Source: Spirochaetaceae bacterium
GTDB taxonomy: Bacteria > Spirochaetota > Spirochaetia > DSM-27196 > SKKC01
NCBI GenBank assembly: GCA_003554375.1
Contig: PWGF01000408.1
Coordinates: 1 to 11,020, forward strand
DNA: 11,020 bases
Direction of reading: 5' to 3'
The notes under the pieces are model-generated. The model was not told the origin of the DNA. It was given only the letters and a program-made list of their open reading frames with translations, and ran no database searches. Positions 1-6,567 of this stretch are shown here, in pieces. Position numbers and translations under genes: made by a program. The first letter of the stretch is position 1, and the number at the start of each line of letters is the position of its first letter.

Positions 1-580
1 CCCAGCAGCAGCTGTTGGCGTCGTTTTCGACCAGCACCGGAACTCCGAAGTACGGCCGCAGGGTTGCCGTGATATCGACCGGTTCATCGATGTTCAGCGG
101 ATTGGATCGGATGATCTGCCCTTTGTGGGGGGTCACAATCCCTGGAACGGACACCACAATCCCCAGTAGCGTGATCTGAAGGGAGCGGATCGAATCCTGG
201 AGCTGTTGCGCAATCTGTTGTACCGCCGGCTCTATCCCCTGAGCGTTGGTCAGCTCCCCCGAAAAAGTACGCAGCACGGTGCCCCGGAGGCTCACGACAA
301 CCGCGAACCAGGAGTCGGTCTGTAGCTCGATACCAACTACATGGCCGATGTCGTAGTTGAAGTCCAGGAAGACTGCTTTCCGTCCTCCACGGGGAGTTGA
401 GTCACGTTTATCGAGCAATTGGACCAGTGAACGATCGACCAGCGAGCTCACGATTTTCGTGACCGTGGAACGATCGACACCGAGCATCCGGGATATGTCC
501 GGCCGGCAAACGGGGCCGTGCGTATAGAACATATGGAGCACGCGAGACACGTTGATCGATGACACGCGGTCAATCGTCAT
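1..580 (-). CDS. ROK-family transcriptional regulator (N-terminal part, runs off window)
   Basis: The minus strand is open from an ATG at 580-578 to the window edge, giving 193 residues. A good ribosome binding site (GGGAGG, four bases before the ATG) supports this start. Residues 24-56 form a winged helix-turn-helix of the type found in ROK repressors, including DISRMLGVDRSTVTKIV. RGGRK at 64-68 is the usual link to the sugar-kinase-like domain. That domain follows with GIEL (83-86), a VPGIVTPHKGQII segment (145-157) and VPVLVENDAN (180-189), the hallmark sugar-binding loop of the fold. ROK regulators are normally about 380-400 residues, so roughly half is missing, including the zinc-binding cysteine motif. 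The gene follows the GH16 gene on the same strand after 146 bp, so the two may be cotranscribed. By family precedent it should sense a sugar or sugar phosphate. Control of this glucanase locus is an inference. Confidence 0.9.
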   Translation of the reverse strand, partial: MTIDRVSSINVSRVLHMFYTHGPVCRPDISRMLGVDRSTVTKIVSSLVDRSLVQLLDKRDSTPRGGRKAVFLDFNYDIGHVVGIELQTDSWFAVVVSLRGTVLRTFSGELTNAQGIEPAVQQIAQQLQDSIRSLQITLLGIVVSVPGIVTPHKGQIIRSNPLNIDEPVDITATLRPYFGVPVLVENDANSCCW

Positions 581-726
581 ATTTCCTCCCGATCCGGCTC
601 TCGGTGAGCTCGGAGCACCTCTCCGGAACCAGCGACGGCCGGATGTCGCGGCGATTGCACATAGAGTCTACTACATCGGCTCATCCGGCGAAAACACGGA
701 TCGGCCGCGCGAGCCCCTCTGAGTTC

Positions 727-1665
727 CTACTGCTTCTGGAATACCCGGACGTAGTCAACGATCATCTGTTGGGGATAGTTTTCCGGATCTGCGTCGCCGG
801 AGAAATAGTAGGTTCCCTCAACCGCCACGTTCAGAAGAAGGAAGAACGGGTCCCGGAACGGATTGGGGTCCAACGGGCTGTGGTCAAAGGACCCAACATG
901 GAGGTCGTCGATATACCACTCGATAGAGTTCTCATCCCACTCGATGGCATAGACGTGGAAGTCTTCCTGCAGCGGCGTATCGTGTTCGAGCGTCTGGTCG
1001 TACAGCGCATGCTCATATGGCTCGGGATGGGGGACGGTACTCCAATGGACTGCCCCACTTACGTGATAGGGGTCGTTGCCGCCGCTCTCCCATATATCGA
1101 TTTCTCCGCAGTACGGCCAGCCGATGTCGGCAAAGGAGTCACCCATCATCCAGAACGCCGGCCATACGCCTTCGTCCATTTCGCCGGTTTCCGGATTGTG
1201 AGGTGCTTGTATGCGGGCTTCGATACGGCCGTACTTAAAGGACTGATTCCCCTGAGTGATAATGCGGGCCGATGTATACTCGCTACCGTGGTAGCGCTCA
1301 TGGCGGGCAACAATGTGTAGTGCTCCGTCCTCGACGTAGGCATTCCGGTTCTCCCCGGTAGTCCGGTCGGTGTAGAACTGGCTCTCGTAGTTTCCCCACC
1401 CGTGACCGCCGGTTTCGAAGGTCCAGACATCGGTGTCGATTTCTTCGCCCTCGAACTCATCCGACCAGACAAAGCGGTATCCGTCGGGCACGTCGACGCC
1501 CTCGGGAGGTTCGGTGCCTCCGTCCGTATCACCTGAGAGAAGGCCGTCACAGCCTGGCACCGTGACGACGAATACTGCAACGATGGCCGACAAGACAGTC
1601 TTGGTGGGTGCTCCGGAGCGTTTCCGACGCGTTTGCTTGCTGGAAGTGGGATCCATGTACGACAT
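727..1665 (-). CDS. GH16 endo-beta-1,3-glucanase (laminarinase-type) lipoprotein
   Basis: This 312-residue protein is a family 16 glycoside hydrolase. The active-site signature GEIDIWES is complete, with nucleophile E188, D190 and acid/base E193. Other family landmarks are FVWSDEFEG near 65-73, GVWPAFWMMGDS (166-177) and IEWYIDD (248-254). The WPAFWMMG...GWP.CGEIDIWE spacing matches laminarinase-type GH16 enzymes, which cut internal beta-1,3 (or mixed 1,3/1,4) glucan bonds; exact substrate specificity is inferred. A long basic N-terminus (TRRKR), a hydrophobic stretch and a lipobox ending VPGC give lipid attachment at C39. I chose the ATG at 1665-1663 because GGAG lies six bases upstream and it leaves a sensible lipoprotein signal. 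The frame is open further upstream to 1995, but that part is low-complexity, signal-less and lies in the control region. The residue after the lipid cysteine is Asp. Confidence 0.93.
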   Translation of the reverse strand: MSYMDPTSSKQTRRKRSGAPTKTVLSAIVAVFVVTVPGCDGLLSGDTDGGTEPPEGVDVPDGYRFVWSDEFEGEEIDTDVWTFETGGHGWGNYESQFYTDRTTGENRNAYVEDGALHIVARHERYHGSEYTSARIITQGNQSFKYGRIEARIQAPHNPETGEMDEGVWPAFWMMGDSFADIGWPYCGEIDIWESGGNDPYHVSGAVHWSTVPHPEPYEHALYDQTLEHDTPLQEDFHVYAIEWDENSIEWYIDDLHVGSFDHSPLDPNPFRDPFFLLLNVAVEGTYYFSGDADPENYPQQMIVDYVRVFQKQ

Positions 1666-1966
1666 AGCTGACTCCGTATAAATAGTAGTGGGAATGGCCG
1701 GTATCCGCTTCGAACGCGCGGCGATAGCGCGGCAACCGCCGCCGGTCGGGCCGAAAGTAGGCCGGTTAACCCATGCCCGGAGGCCAGGGCGCAGTTCAAA
1801 CAAAGCGAATATGTTGATAGTGGCAATAAACATGGCTCGCGTCAAGCCGGCGGGCCCCGCGCGGTGGCCGTTCGCATTCGCCGGGCCGGAACAACAGACG
1901 CTGATGCGCCGCCGCCTTCCCGGGTGCGCGCGCCGTAGCCCCAGGCGCCCCCGGGCGACAACTCGC

Positions 1967-1983
1967 TCAAGAATATTTCTTGA
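1967..1983. promoter_or_regulatory. Perfect 17-bp palindrome, candidate repressor operator
   Basis: TCAAGAA, a three-base centre TAT, then TTCTTGA form a perfect inverted repeat. Its right arm overlaps the TTGACA hexamer at 1980-1985, the position expected for a repressor that blocks RNA polymerase. ROK repressors such as NagC and Mlc bind AT-rich palindromic sites, and a ROK gene is next door, so that protein is the leading candidate. I found no second copy elsewhere in the window. Confidence 0.55.
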
Positions 1984-2009
1984 CAATAGCAACAAACTGG
2001 GGTGATAAT
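1980..2009 (+). promoter_or_regulatory. Candidate sigma-70-type promoter for the plus-strand operon
   Basis: A perfect -35 (TTGACA, 1980-1985) is followed after 18 bp by GATAAT (2004-2009), one mismatch from the consensus -10. Transcription would begin at about 2015-2017, essentially on the ATG of the first gene at 2016. Either the mRNA is leaderless or the true promoter lies further upstream, in which case GGTGAT at 2001-2006 could serve as a ribosome binding site. Confidence 0.5.
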
Positions 2010-2015
2010 GGCGCC

Positions 2016-2819
2016 ATGATCCGCAATTGGCGATATACGTTACTGGCTATAGGGCTTGGTTTCTTGGTGTTTCTTCTTATGGGCGGTTGTCTTGCGACGA
2101 CGGCCCGGGATCCTGTTCCGCCGCCTCTGCAGCTGGACCAGGATCAGCCCGAGGTAGAGCACCATGAACCGCCTGAGGGTGAGGTTGCGCCGCTGTTCTG
2201 GCTCGATGAGTCCCCTGAGATAGATGGGGATTTCTCGAAGTGGAACGGAATGGTGAGTGCTGTGCCTCGCGTGACGGTGTACGGCGGAGGGTATAATCCG
2301 GACGTCATCTCCGGGGAGTTCACCGTCGCGACGGACGGGAGCACCTTCTACATCTTCGCAGACATAACCGACGCCGTCCCGATGGAGAATCCCTTGTCGC
2401 CCGCACAGGCGTGGCGCAGTGATTCGGTTGAAATCTACCTTGGTACGGACACTGGAGATCGTCGGAGTTACTTGGACAGTGACTCTCAGATTCGGCTGGT
2501 TCCGAGAAGTAAAGACGATCCGACCGAGTTCGGGCTCTCAATCAACGACGAGGACAGGACCGATCGCACCGAGGCCTACGTCGAGTATTACGACCAGGGA
2601 TACGCGATCGAGGCTGCGGTTCCGCTCGACTTGCTCGGCATCTCTTCGCTCAGTGAGGGGGAGGAGGTGCTTCTGGAGTTCCAGATCAACGATGCGGATC
2701 GCGGCGAGCGTGAGCGAATGGTGCAGTGGATGAGTCCCAGAGACGATACCCACTACAACCCGTCTTCCTGGGGTGACGGTGTGGTGGTTCGGCCTGAGGA
2801 TGCTGAGGAGGTTGAATAG
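2016..2819 (+). CDS. CBM9-like carbohydrate-binding lipoprotein
   Basis: This is a 267-residue lipoprotein whose signal ends in LMGGC, with lipid attachment at C25. A Pro/Glu-rich linker (about 31-60) leads into a family 9-like carbohydrate-binding domain covering roughly 65-260. Signs of that fold are PEIDGDFSKWNG (67-78), SDSVEIYLGT (135-144), YAIEAAVPLDLL (196-207) and FQINDADRGERERMVQW (222-238), which match the conserved strands of CBM9-like domains. No catalytic residues are expected, so the role is probably to hold glycan at the cell surface or in the periplasm. I start at ATG 2016 because the hydrophobic signal follows it directly; an upstream TTG at 1980 lies inside the promoter-like sequence. 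The next gene begins one base after the stop, and its ribosome binding site lies inside this gene, so translation is probably coupled. Confidence 0.85.
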   Translation: MIRNWRYTLLAIGLGFLVFLLMGGCLATTARDPVPPPLQLDQDQPEVEHHEPPEGEVAPLFWLDESPEIDGDFSKWNGMVSAVPRVTVYGGGYNPDVISGEFTVATDGSTFYIFADITDAVPMENPLSPAQAWRSDSVEIYLGTDTGDRRSYLDSDSQIRLVPRSKDDPTEFGLSINDEDRTDRTEAYVEYYDQGYAIEAAVPLDLLGISSLSEGEEVLLEFQINDADRGERERMVQWMSPRDDTHYNPSSWGDGVVVRPEDAEEVE

Positions 2820-2820
2820 C

Positions 2821-5800
2821 ATGAAGCTTGTAGCAACAGCGCGCTTTGTGTGCATCGGTGTGGTGCTTTCTCTACTGCCGATTGTGGCGGCCGCTGAGGA
2901 CGGACCGGGAACTCACTCTGAAGTCGTGCACGACGAGGACGGATTCCGTTTGATGGTGGATGGGAGCCCTTTCGAGGTGAAGGGCATGGTGTGGTCGTAC
3001 ACTCCGATTGGCGAGAATCACACCTACGATCTTTGGTCGGAGCCGGAGGAGATCATCCGGGAGACGATCGATCGTGACGCGGAGATGATGAAGGAGATCG
3101 GGGTGAACGCCATTCGCGTTTTCGATGAGGTTCCGCCGGAGTGGATCACCTACTTCTACCGTGAACATGGCATCTACACGATCGTGAATCCTCTGTTCGG
3201 TCGATACGGAGTAGATGCGCGAGGCATCTGGTATCCGTTGACTGACTACTCCGATGTCCACAGCCGCGAGGCAATTCTGGATGAGGCGTTGTCCGCCGTT
3301 GAACGGTACAAGGACGTGCCGGGCGTGCTCATGTTCATGTTCGGCAACGAGAATAACTACGGACTGGAATGGGAGTCGCATCTCATCCAGGACTTACCCG
3401 AGGGACAACGCAACGAAGCTAGGGCCAGCTACCTATACGATCTCTTCGAGGAAGCAATTTCGGAAGCGAAGGAGATCAACCCAAACCACGCGTATGGAAT
3501 CGTGAACGGCGATATCCAGTATCTGGACCTCATCGAAGAGCTCGTGCCGAGCCTGGATGTGCTGGGTGTCAACGTGTACCGCGGACTGGAGTCGGGAGAT
3601 GCCTTCTACCAGAGCGTCGAGCGCCTCGGAGTGCCGGTGGTCTATACCGAGTTCGGTGCCGATGCGTACAACGCACTGACCCAACAGGAGGATCAATACC
3701 ACCAAGCGAAGTATCTCTATCACCAGTGGCGGGAGATATACCTTCAGGGCTACGGCAAGGGACGTTCGCAAAACGCCATCGGCGGGTTCGTATTCCAGTG
3801 GATGGACGAGTGGTGGAAGTACGATCAAGAGACGTACGAATCGTTTTACGAGCACAACACCGAGGGCTCTTGGAGCAATGCCGCATACGAGCACGACGCA
3901 GCCAGCGGTGTAGACAACATGCACGAGGAGTGGTTCGGCGTCGTTGCCCTTAGCCCACGGACGTACAACGGCGTTCACCGGAGGGTGCCGCGTGCGGCGT
4001 ACCATCTGCTCGGCGAGCTGTGGGAACTCCCCCTGTACGACTCAAGCGAGCAGGAAGTGGTTGAGCACTTCGACGGAGTGGAAGCGGGGCTGCACCTGAC
4101 TCGCGGAGAGTCGGCAGGCTTGCGGGAGGAGAATCAGTTCGAGCCGATCTCGCTCGAGGGCTTCTCCCTCGCCATTGATGGTTCGGTCGCTATCGATGAC
4201 GACGACATCGATGGCGACGACTGGCGCGAAGCGGCGGAAGGCAGAACGGGGCAGGAGATGGGCGTCAACCTCGGCTTCGAGCCGACCGAGGGGCTCTCGG
4301 GAGCAGCCGAGTTGCGTGTCTGGAACGATCCGATCCTTCCAGGGTTTCCTCAGGACGACGCTGTCCCGGCGTACTACGACTATGACGACGGCGAAGTTGG
4401 ACGAAATGCCGCTCTCTACTCCGCGGAGTTCGACTACACAACGGACGCATTCGACCTGGAGGGCTACTATCGAACCGGTCGCCCCGACTGGTACTTGCAC
4501 GGGGATCCGTTCTATCTGATGCCGGAGGCATGGGACCGCGAGGCTATGGATATAGCCGGATCGGACGCACCGTTCGGTCTTGAGCTCAGGCCTCATGGAG
4601 CGCTTGACGGATTGCGCGTTGCCGTTGGCCCGGAGCTGTACTGGGGAGCGGAGCCCTCCGTTGCGTGGAACTACTACCGGGAAATGCCGATTGGGGAACT
4701 CGATACCGCGGTGGGTCTCACGCACGTGGAGCAATTCCTCGAGACCGAGGATGCTGAGCCCGATAGGAGCCCGGGGCGCAAGGCAAGCATCTCGGGGGAG
4801 GCGGAGCTGTCTCCCTACTTCTTCGGCGAGCTGGCGGTGCTGCACTCAGGTCAGGGGAAGGTGGGAGACACCTACTATCACCCTGGCACAGGGCAGGAAG
4901 AAGAGATAGAACCGCTCGATACCTTCGCGCTCATGGGCACGGTCGGTACCGACGTTTTCCGGTATACCCATCTGTATACGCGATTCCGGCACGCCGGGTT
5001 GGTTGCCTCCGGCGAGCCGATGGTTCCACGAGCCGGCTTCCAGAAAGCCGACTCCGGCGCCGGCAATCGGCGACAGTTGGATATTGGAACGCGAGTTATC
5101 GTCGGCGATGTTACCGGCGAAGCCGAAGTGCGCTGGCGTCAGCCGCTGGTAGGTCCGATACAGGCGGCCGGACAGGAGCGAAACAGACTGGATGACCCGT
5201 TTGCGGTGTTCTGGAACCGCGAAACGCTCGAAAGCGAAATGGTGCTGACGTACGATCAGGAAGGCGCCACGTACTTCCACGATTGGAACAACCCGGACCG
5301 GGAGCGCTCAACTGTTGCCGGATCGCTGTCGCTGTTGCACACATATTACGCTGGACCTACCGACGCCGGAGCATTCAAGTCCGCGGAGGACATCTGGTAC
5401 CCGTTCGACCAAGGGTTGCCGGAGCAGTATCACCTCTGGTCCGCGACGGCGCGGCTGCTGGTGAACCCCATGCCTGGGCTCCGGATAAACATGGAAGGGC
5501 GAGCGGGCCGGGATCAAAGCCTCGGAGATGATGGCGACCGGTTGGTGGAGTACTTCGGAGGCGACCTTGCGGTGCGCTACCGGCGGCTCATGCTCGAGAC
5601 GTCGCTCGACGTGAACGCATGGGGGCCGGAGACGTGGCATCGTGAATTCAACCTCACCTATCCGATGCAGTGGAGCGTTGATCTGGGATACGGCTTCGAT
5701 ACGCCGAGCTTCATCGAACGCGAAGGGCGCGTAGGAGTTCGGACGATCGGACGGACGTACGGCGAGCACTCGGCCGACCCGGAGCCGGACGACGGTTTCT

Positions 5801-5838
5801 CCACCATCACAACGGTGTATTTGAATATTGGCTACTAG
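2821..5838 (+). CDS. Clan GH-A glycoside hydrolase fused to an outer-membrane beta-barrel-like domain
   Basis: The product is 1005 residues. The ATG at 2821 has GGAGG nine bases upstream and opens a signal peptide probably cut after VAAA, near residue 25. Residues about 40-400 form a TIM-barrel hydrolase of clan GH-A: VNAIRVFDE (95-103), FGNEN (174-178, predicted acid/base E177) and VVYTEFG (273-279, predicted nucleophile E277), 100 residues apart as usual. GFVFQWMDEWW (322-332) follows the nucleophile. Family placement is uncertain: the domain resembles GH2 catalytic domains and GH5-, GH72- or GH158-like enzymes. From about 478 to the end the sequence is a series of roughly two dozen alternating amphipathic strands rich in Tyr and Trp, with acidic loops. 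It finishes in TVYLNIGY, with a C-terminal aromatic residue typical of the signal read by the BAM machinery. I infer an outer-membrane barrel carrying a hydrolase. Context suggests a beta-glucan substrate. Confidence 0.82.
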   Translation: MKLVATARFVCIGVVLSLLPIVAAAEDGPGTHSEVVHDEDGFRLMVDGSPFEVKGMVWSYTPIGENHTYDLWSEPEEIIRETIDRDAEMMKEIGVNAIRVFDEVPPEWITYFYREHGIYTIVNPLFGRYGVDARGIWYPLTDYSDVHSREAILDEALSAVERYKDVPGVLMFMFGNENNYGLEWESHLIQDLPEGQRNEARASYLYDLFEEAISEAKEINPNHAYGIVNGDIQYLDLIEELVPSLDVLGVNVYRGLESGDAFYQSVERLGVPVVYTEFGADAYNALTQQEDQYHQAKYLYHQWREIYLQGYGKGRSQNAIGGFVFQWMDEWWKYDQETYESFYEHNTEGSWSNAAYEHDAASGVDNMHEEWFGVVALSPRTYNGVHRRVPRAAYHLLGELWELPLYDSSEQEVVEHFDGVEAGLHLTRGESAGLREENQFEPISLEGFSLAIDGSVAIDDDDIDGDDWREAAEGRTGQEMGVNLGFEPTEGLSGAAELRVWNDPILPGFPQDDAVPAYYDYDDGEVGRNAALYSAEFDYTTDAFDLEGYYRTGRPDWYLHGDPFYLMPEAWDREAMDIAGSDAPFGLELRPHGALDGLRVAVGPELYWGAEPSVAWNYYREMPIGELDTAVGLTHVEQFLETEDAEPDRSPGRKASISGEAELSPYFFGELAVLHSGQGKVGDTYYHPGTGQEEEIEPLDTFALMGTVGTDVFRYTHLYTRFRHAGLVASGEPMVPRAGFQKADSGAGNRRQLDIGTRVIVGDVTGEAEVRWRQPLVGPIQAAGQERNRLDDPFAVFWNRETLESEMVLTYDQEGATYFHDWNNPDRERSTVAGSLSLLHTYYAGPTDAGAFKSAEDIWYPFDQGLPEQYHLWSATARLLVNPMPGLRINMEGRAGRDQSLGDDGDRLVEYFGGDLAVRYRRLMLETSLDVNAWGPETWHREFNLTYPMQWSVDLGYGFDTPSFIEREGRVGVRTIGRTYGEHSADPEPDDGFSTITTVYLNIGY

Positions 5839-5840
5839 GG

Positions 5841-5857
5841 TTCAGTCGTTGACTGAA
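5841..5857 (+). promoter_or_regulatory. Perfect intercistronic hairpin
   Basis: TTCAGTC, loop GTT, GACTGAA: a perfect seven-pair stem starting two bases after the stop codon of the GH/barrel gene. No T-run follows, so it is not a standard intrinsic terminator. It may protect or help process the mRNA, or be an operator. Confidence 0.6.
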
Positions 5858-5885
5858 GGAAGCAATGAAAGCAAGGAGAGCAACA

Positions 5886-6512
5886 ATGATGAGGCGATGT
5901 ATCACCATACTCGCATTGTTGATGACGGGATTGCTCCTACTGGGCTGCCCTAACCTGGTGGGAGGCAATGATGAAAACGGGGACCCGCCCGAAGAGAACG
6001 GAGAGGCCGAGGGCCCCTTTGTCGGAGACTACGAGGTTGACGTCGATTTCGTGATGCACGTGTGGTCGTGTGAATATACGGACGAGCCAACCCACGAGCT
6101 CGACGAGTCGGACGATGCGCTCAGGGTAACCGCGAAAGACCTCGAGTGGTCGGGTGGAAGCTTCGCTGCCCGGGTCGAAGATGAAGGTTTCGCTACCGGC
6201 TTCGACTTCAGTGAAGTGAAGTACCTGGAGTTCGAGGTGCGTGGGGACGTCCCGGCAGGGCAGCTGGAAGTGTTCCTTCAGGAAGGAGAGGATAATCTCC
6301 TGAAGGAGCCCGTAACCGAACACGGCGTAGAGAGCCTGAGCGAAACGGAGTGGACCGAAGTGAGCATCGATGTTTCGGACGAGTCCGAAACGGACGTGAC
6401 ATCGGCATTCACCCATATGTTCGAGGCGACCGTGGCCGAGGGTACGTGGGCCGAGTTCCGTGAAATCGATTGGGTGGATGCTGACGGCGACAGCGTGGAT
6501 ATCGTCGATTAG
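5886..6512 (+). CDS. Small acidic lipoprotein, putative beta-sandwich glycan-binding protein
   Basis: This is a 208-residue lipoprotein with signal MMRRCITILALL... and lipobox LLGC, so lipid attachment at C21. I place the start at ATG 5886 because AAGGAG lies seven bases upstream; an in-frame ATG at 5865 has a weaker site (AAGGA) and would add seven basic residues. After a Gly/Glu/Asn-rich linker (about 24-44), the mature part looks all-beta: YLEFEVRGDV (113-122), GQLEVFLQEG (125-134), WTEVSIDVSD (156-165) and FREIDWVD (191-198). This pattern (a long strand, a polar strand, a Trp-led strand, then a closing I-D/T-x-hydrophobic strand) resembles galactose-binding-like jelly-roll modules attached to glycan hydrolases, and recurs in the C-terminal domain of the next gene. 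I do not recognise a named family. A glycan-binding role is inferred from fold and neighbours. Confidence 0.72.
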   Translation: MMRRCITILALLMTGLLLLGCPNLVGGNDENGDPPEENGEAEGPFVGDYEVDVDFVMHVWSCEYTDEPTHELDESDDALRVTAKDLEWSGGSFAARVEDEGFATGFDFSEVKYLEFEVRGDVPAGQLEVFLQEGEDNLLKEPVTEHGVESLSETEWTEVSIDVSDESETDVTSAFTHMFEATVAEGTWAEFREIDWVDADGDSVDIVD

Positions 6513-6519
6513 TAGGGAC

Positions 6520-6539
6520 CGCAGTTCGTACGAACTGCG
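6520..6539 (+). promoter_or_regulatory. Perfect 20-bp palindrome between two lipoprotein genes
   Basis: CGCAGTTCGT followed by ACGAACTGCG is an exact dyad with no spacer, starting seven bases after the stop codon at 6510-6512. In RNA it would fold as a strong hairpin with a tiny loop; in DNA it could be a protein site. There is no T-run, so it is not a standard terminator. Confidence 0.65.
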
Positions 6540-6567
6540 AGGATCCAAGGGAAGAAGGAGAAGAGCC

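Larger units (their letters stand above)
1666..2015. other. Divergent control region between the GH16 gene and the plus-strand operon
   Basis: These 350 bp contain no convincing gene; open frames here on both strands have no ribosome binding site and no recognisable protein. The right end holds the palindrome at 1967-1983 and a promoter-like pair at 1980-2009. The centre (about 1700-1960) is very GC-rich, broken by an AT-richer patch near 1795-1832 that could hold the minus-strand promoter of the GH16 gene. A TTGACG reads on the minus strand at 1845-1840, but I find no matching -10 at proper spacing, so I do not annotate it as a promoter. Confidence 0.7.

Noticed and set aside
670..726. Terminator after the GH16 gene on the minus strand
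   Set aside because: Only a short, asymmetric stem (ATCCG with CGGAT, flanked by GGCTC and GAGCC) is visible and no T-run follows, so it is too weak to annotate.
559..1320. Plus-strand open frame opposite the GH16 gene
   Set aside because: It is antisense to a clear GH16 enzyme with an intact active site, has no ribosome binding site, and shows no recognisable domain or signal.
1666..1995. N-terminal extension of the GH16 frame by 110 codons
   Set aside because: The extension would put the lipoprotein signal in the middle of the protein, has no supporting ribosome binding site, and covers the divergent control region. The ATG at 1665 has GGAG at good spacing.
1688..2005. Plus-strand open frame of 105 codons in the control region
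   Set aside because: Arg/Pro-rich composition typical of chance frames in GC-rich DNA; no ribosome binding site and it overlaps the promoter and palindrome.
2872..5769. Several long minus-strand frames opposite the GH/barrel gene
   Set aside because: They shadow a gene with clear catalytic motifs. Their hydrophobic and His/Arg/Val-rich composition is what acidic GAN codons give when read backwards.
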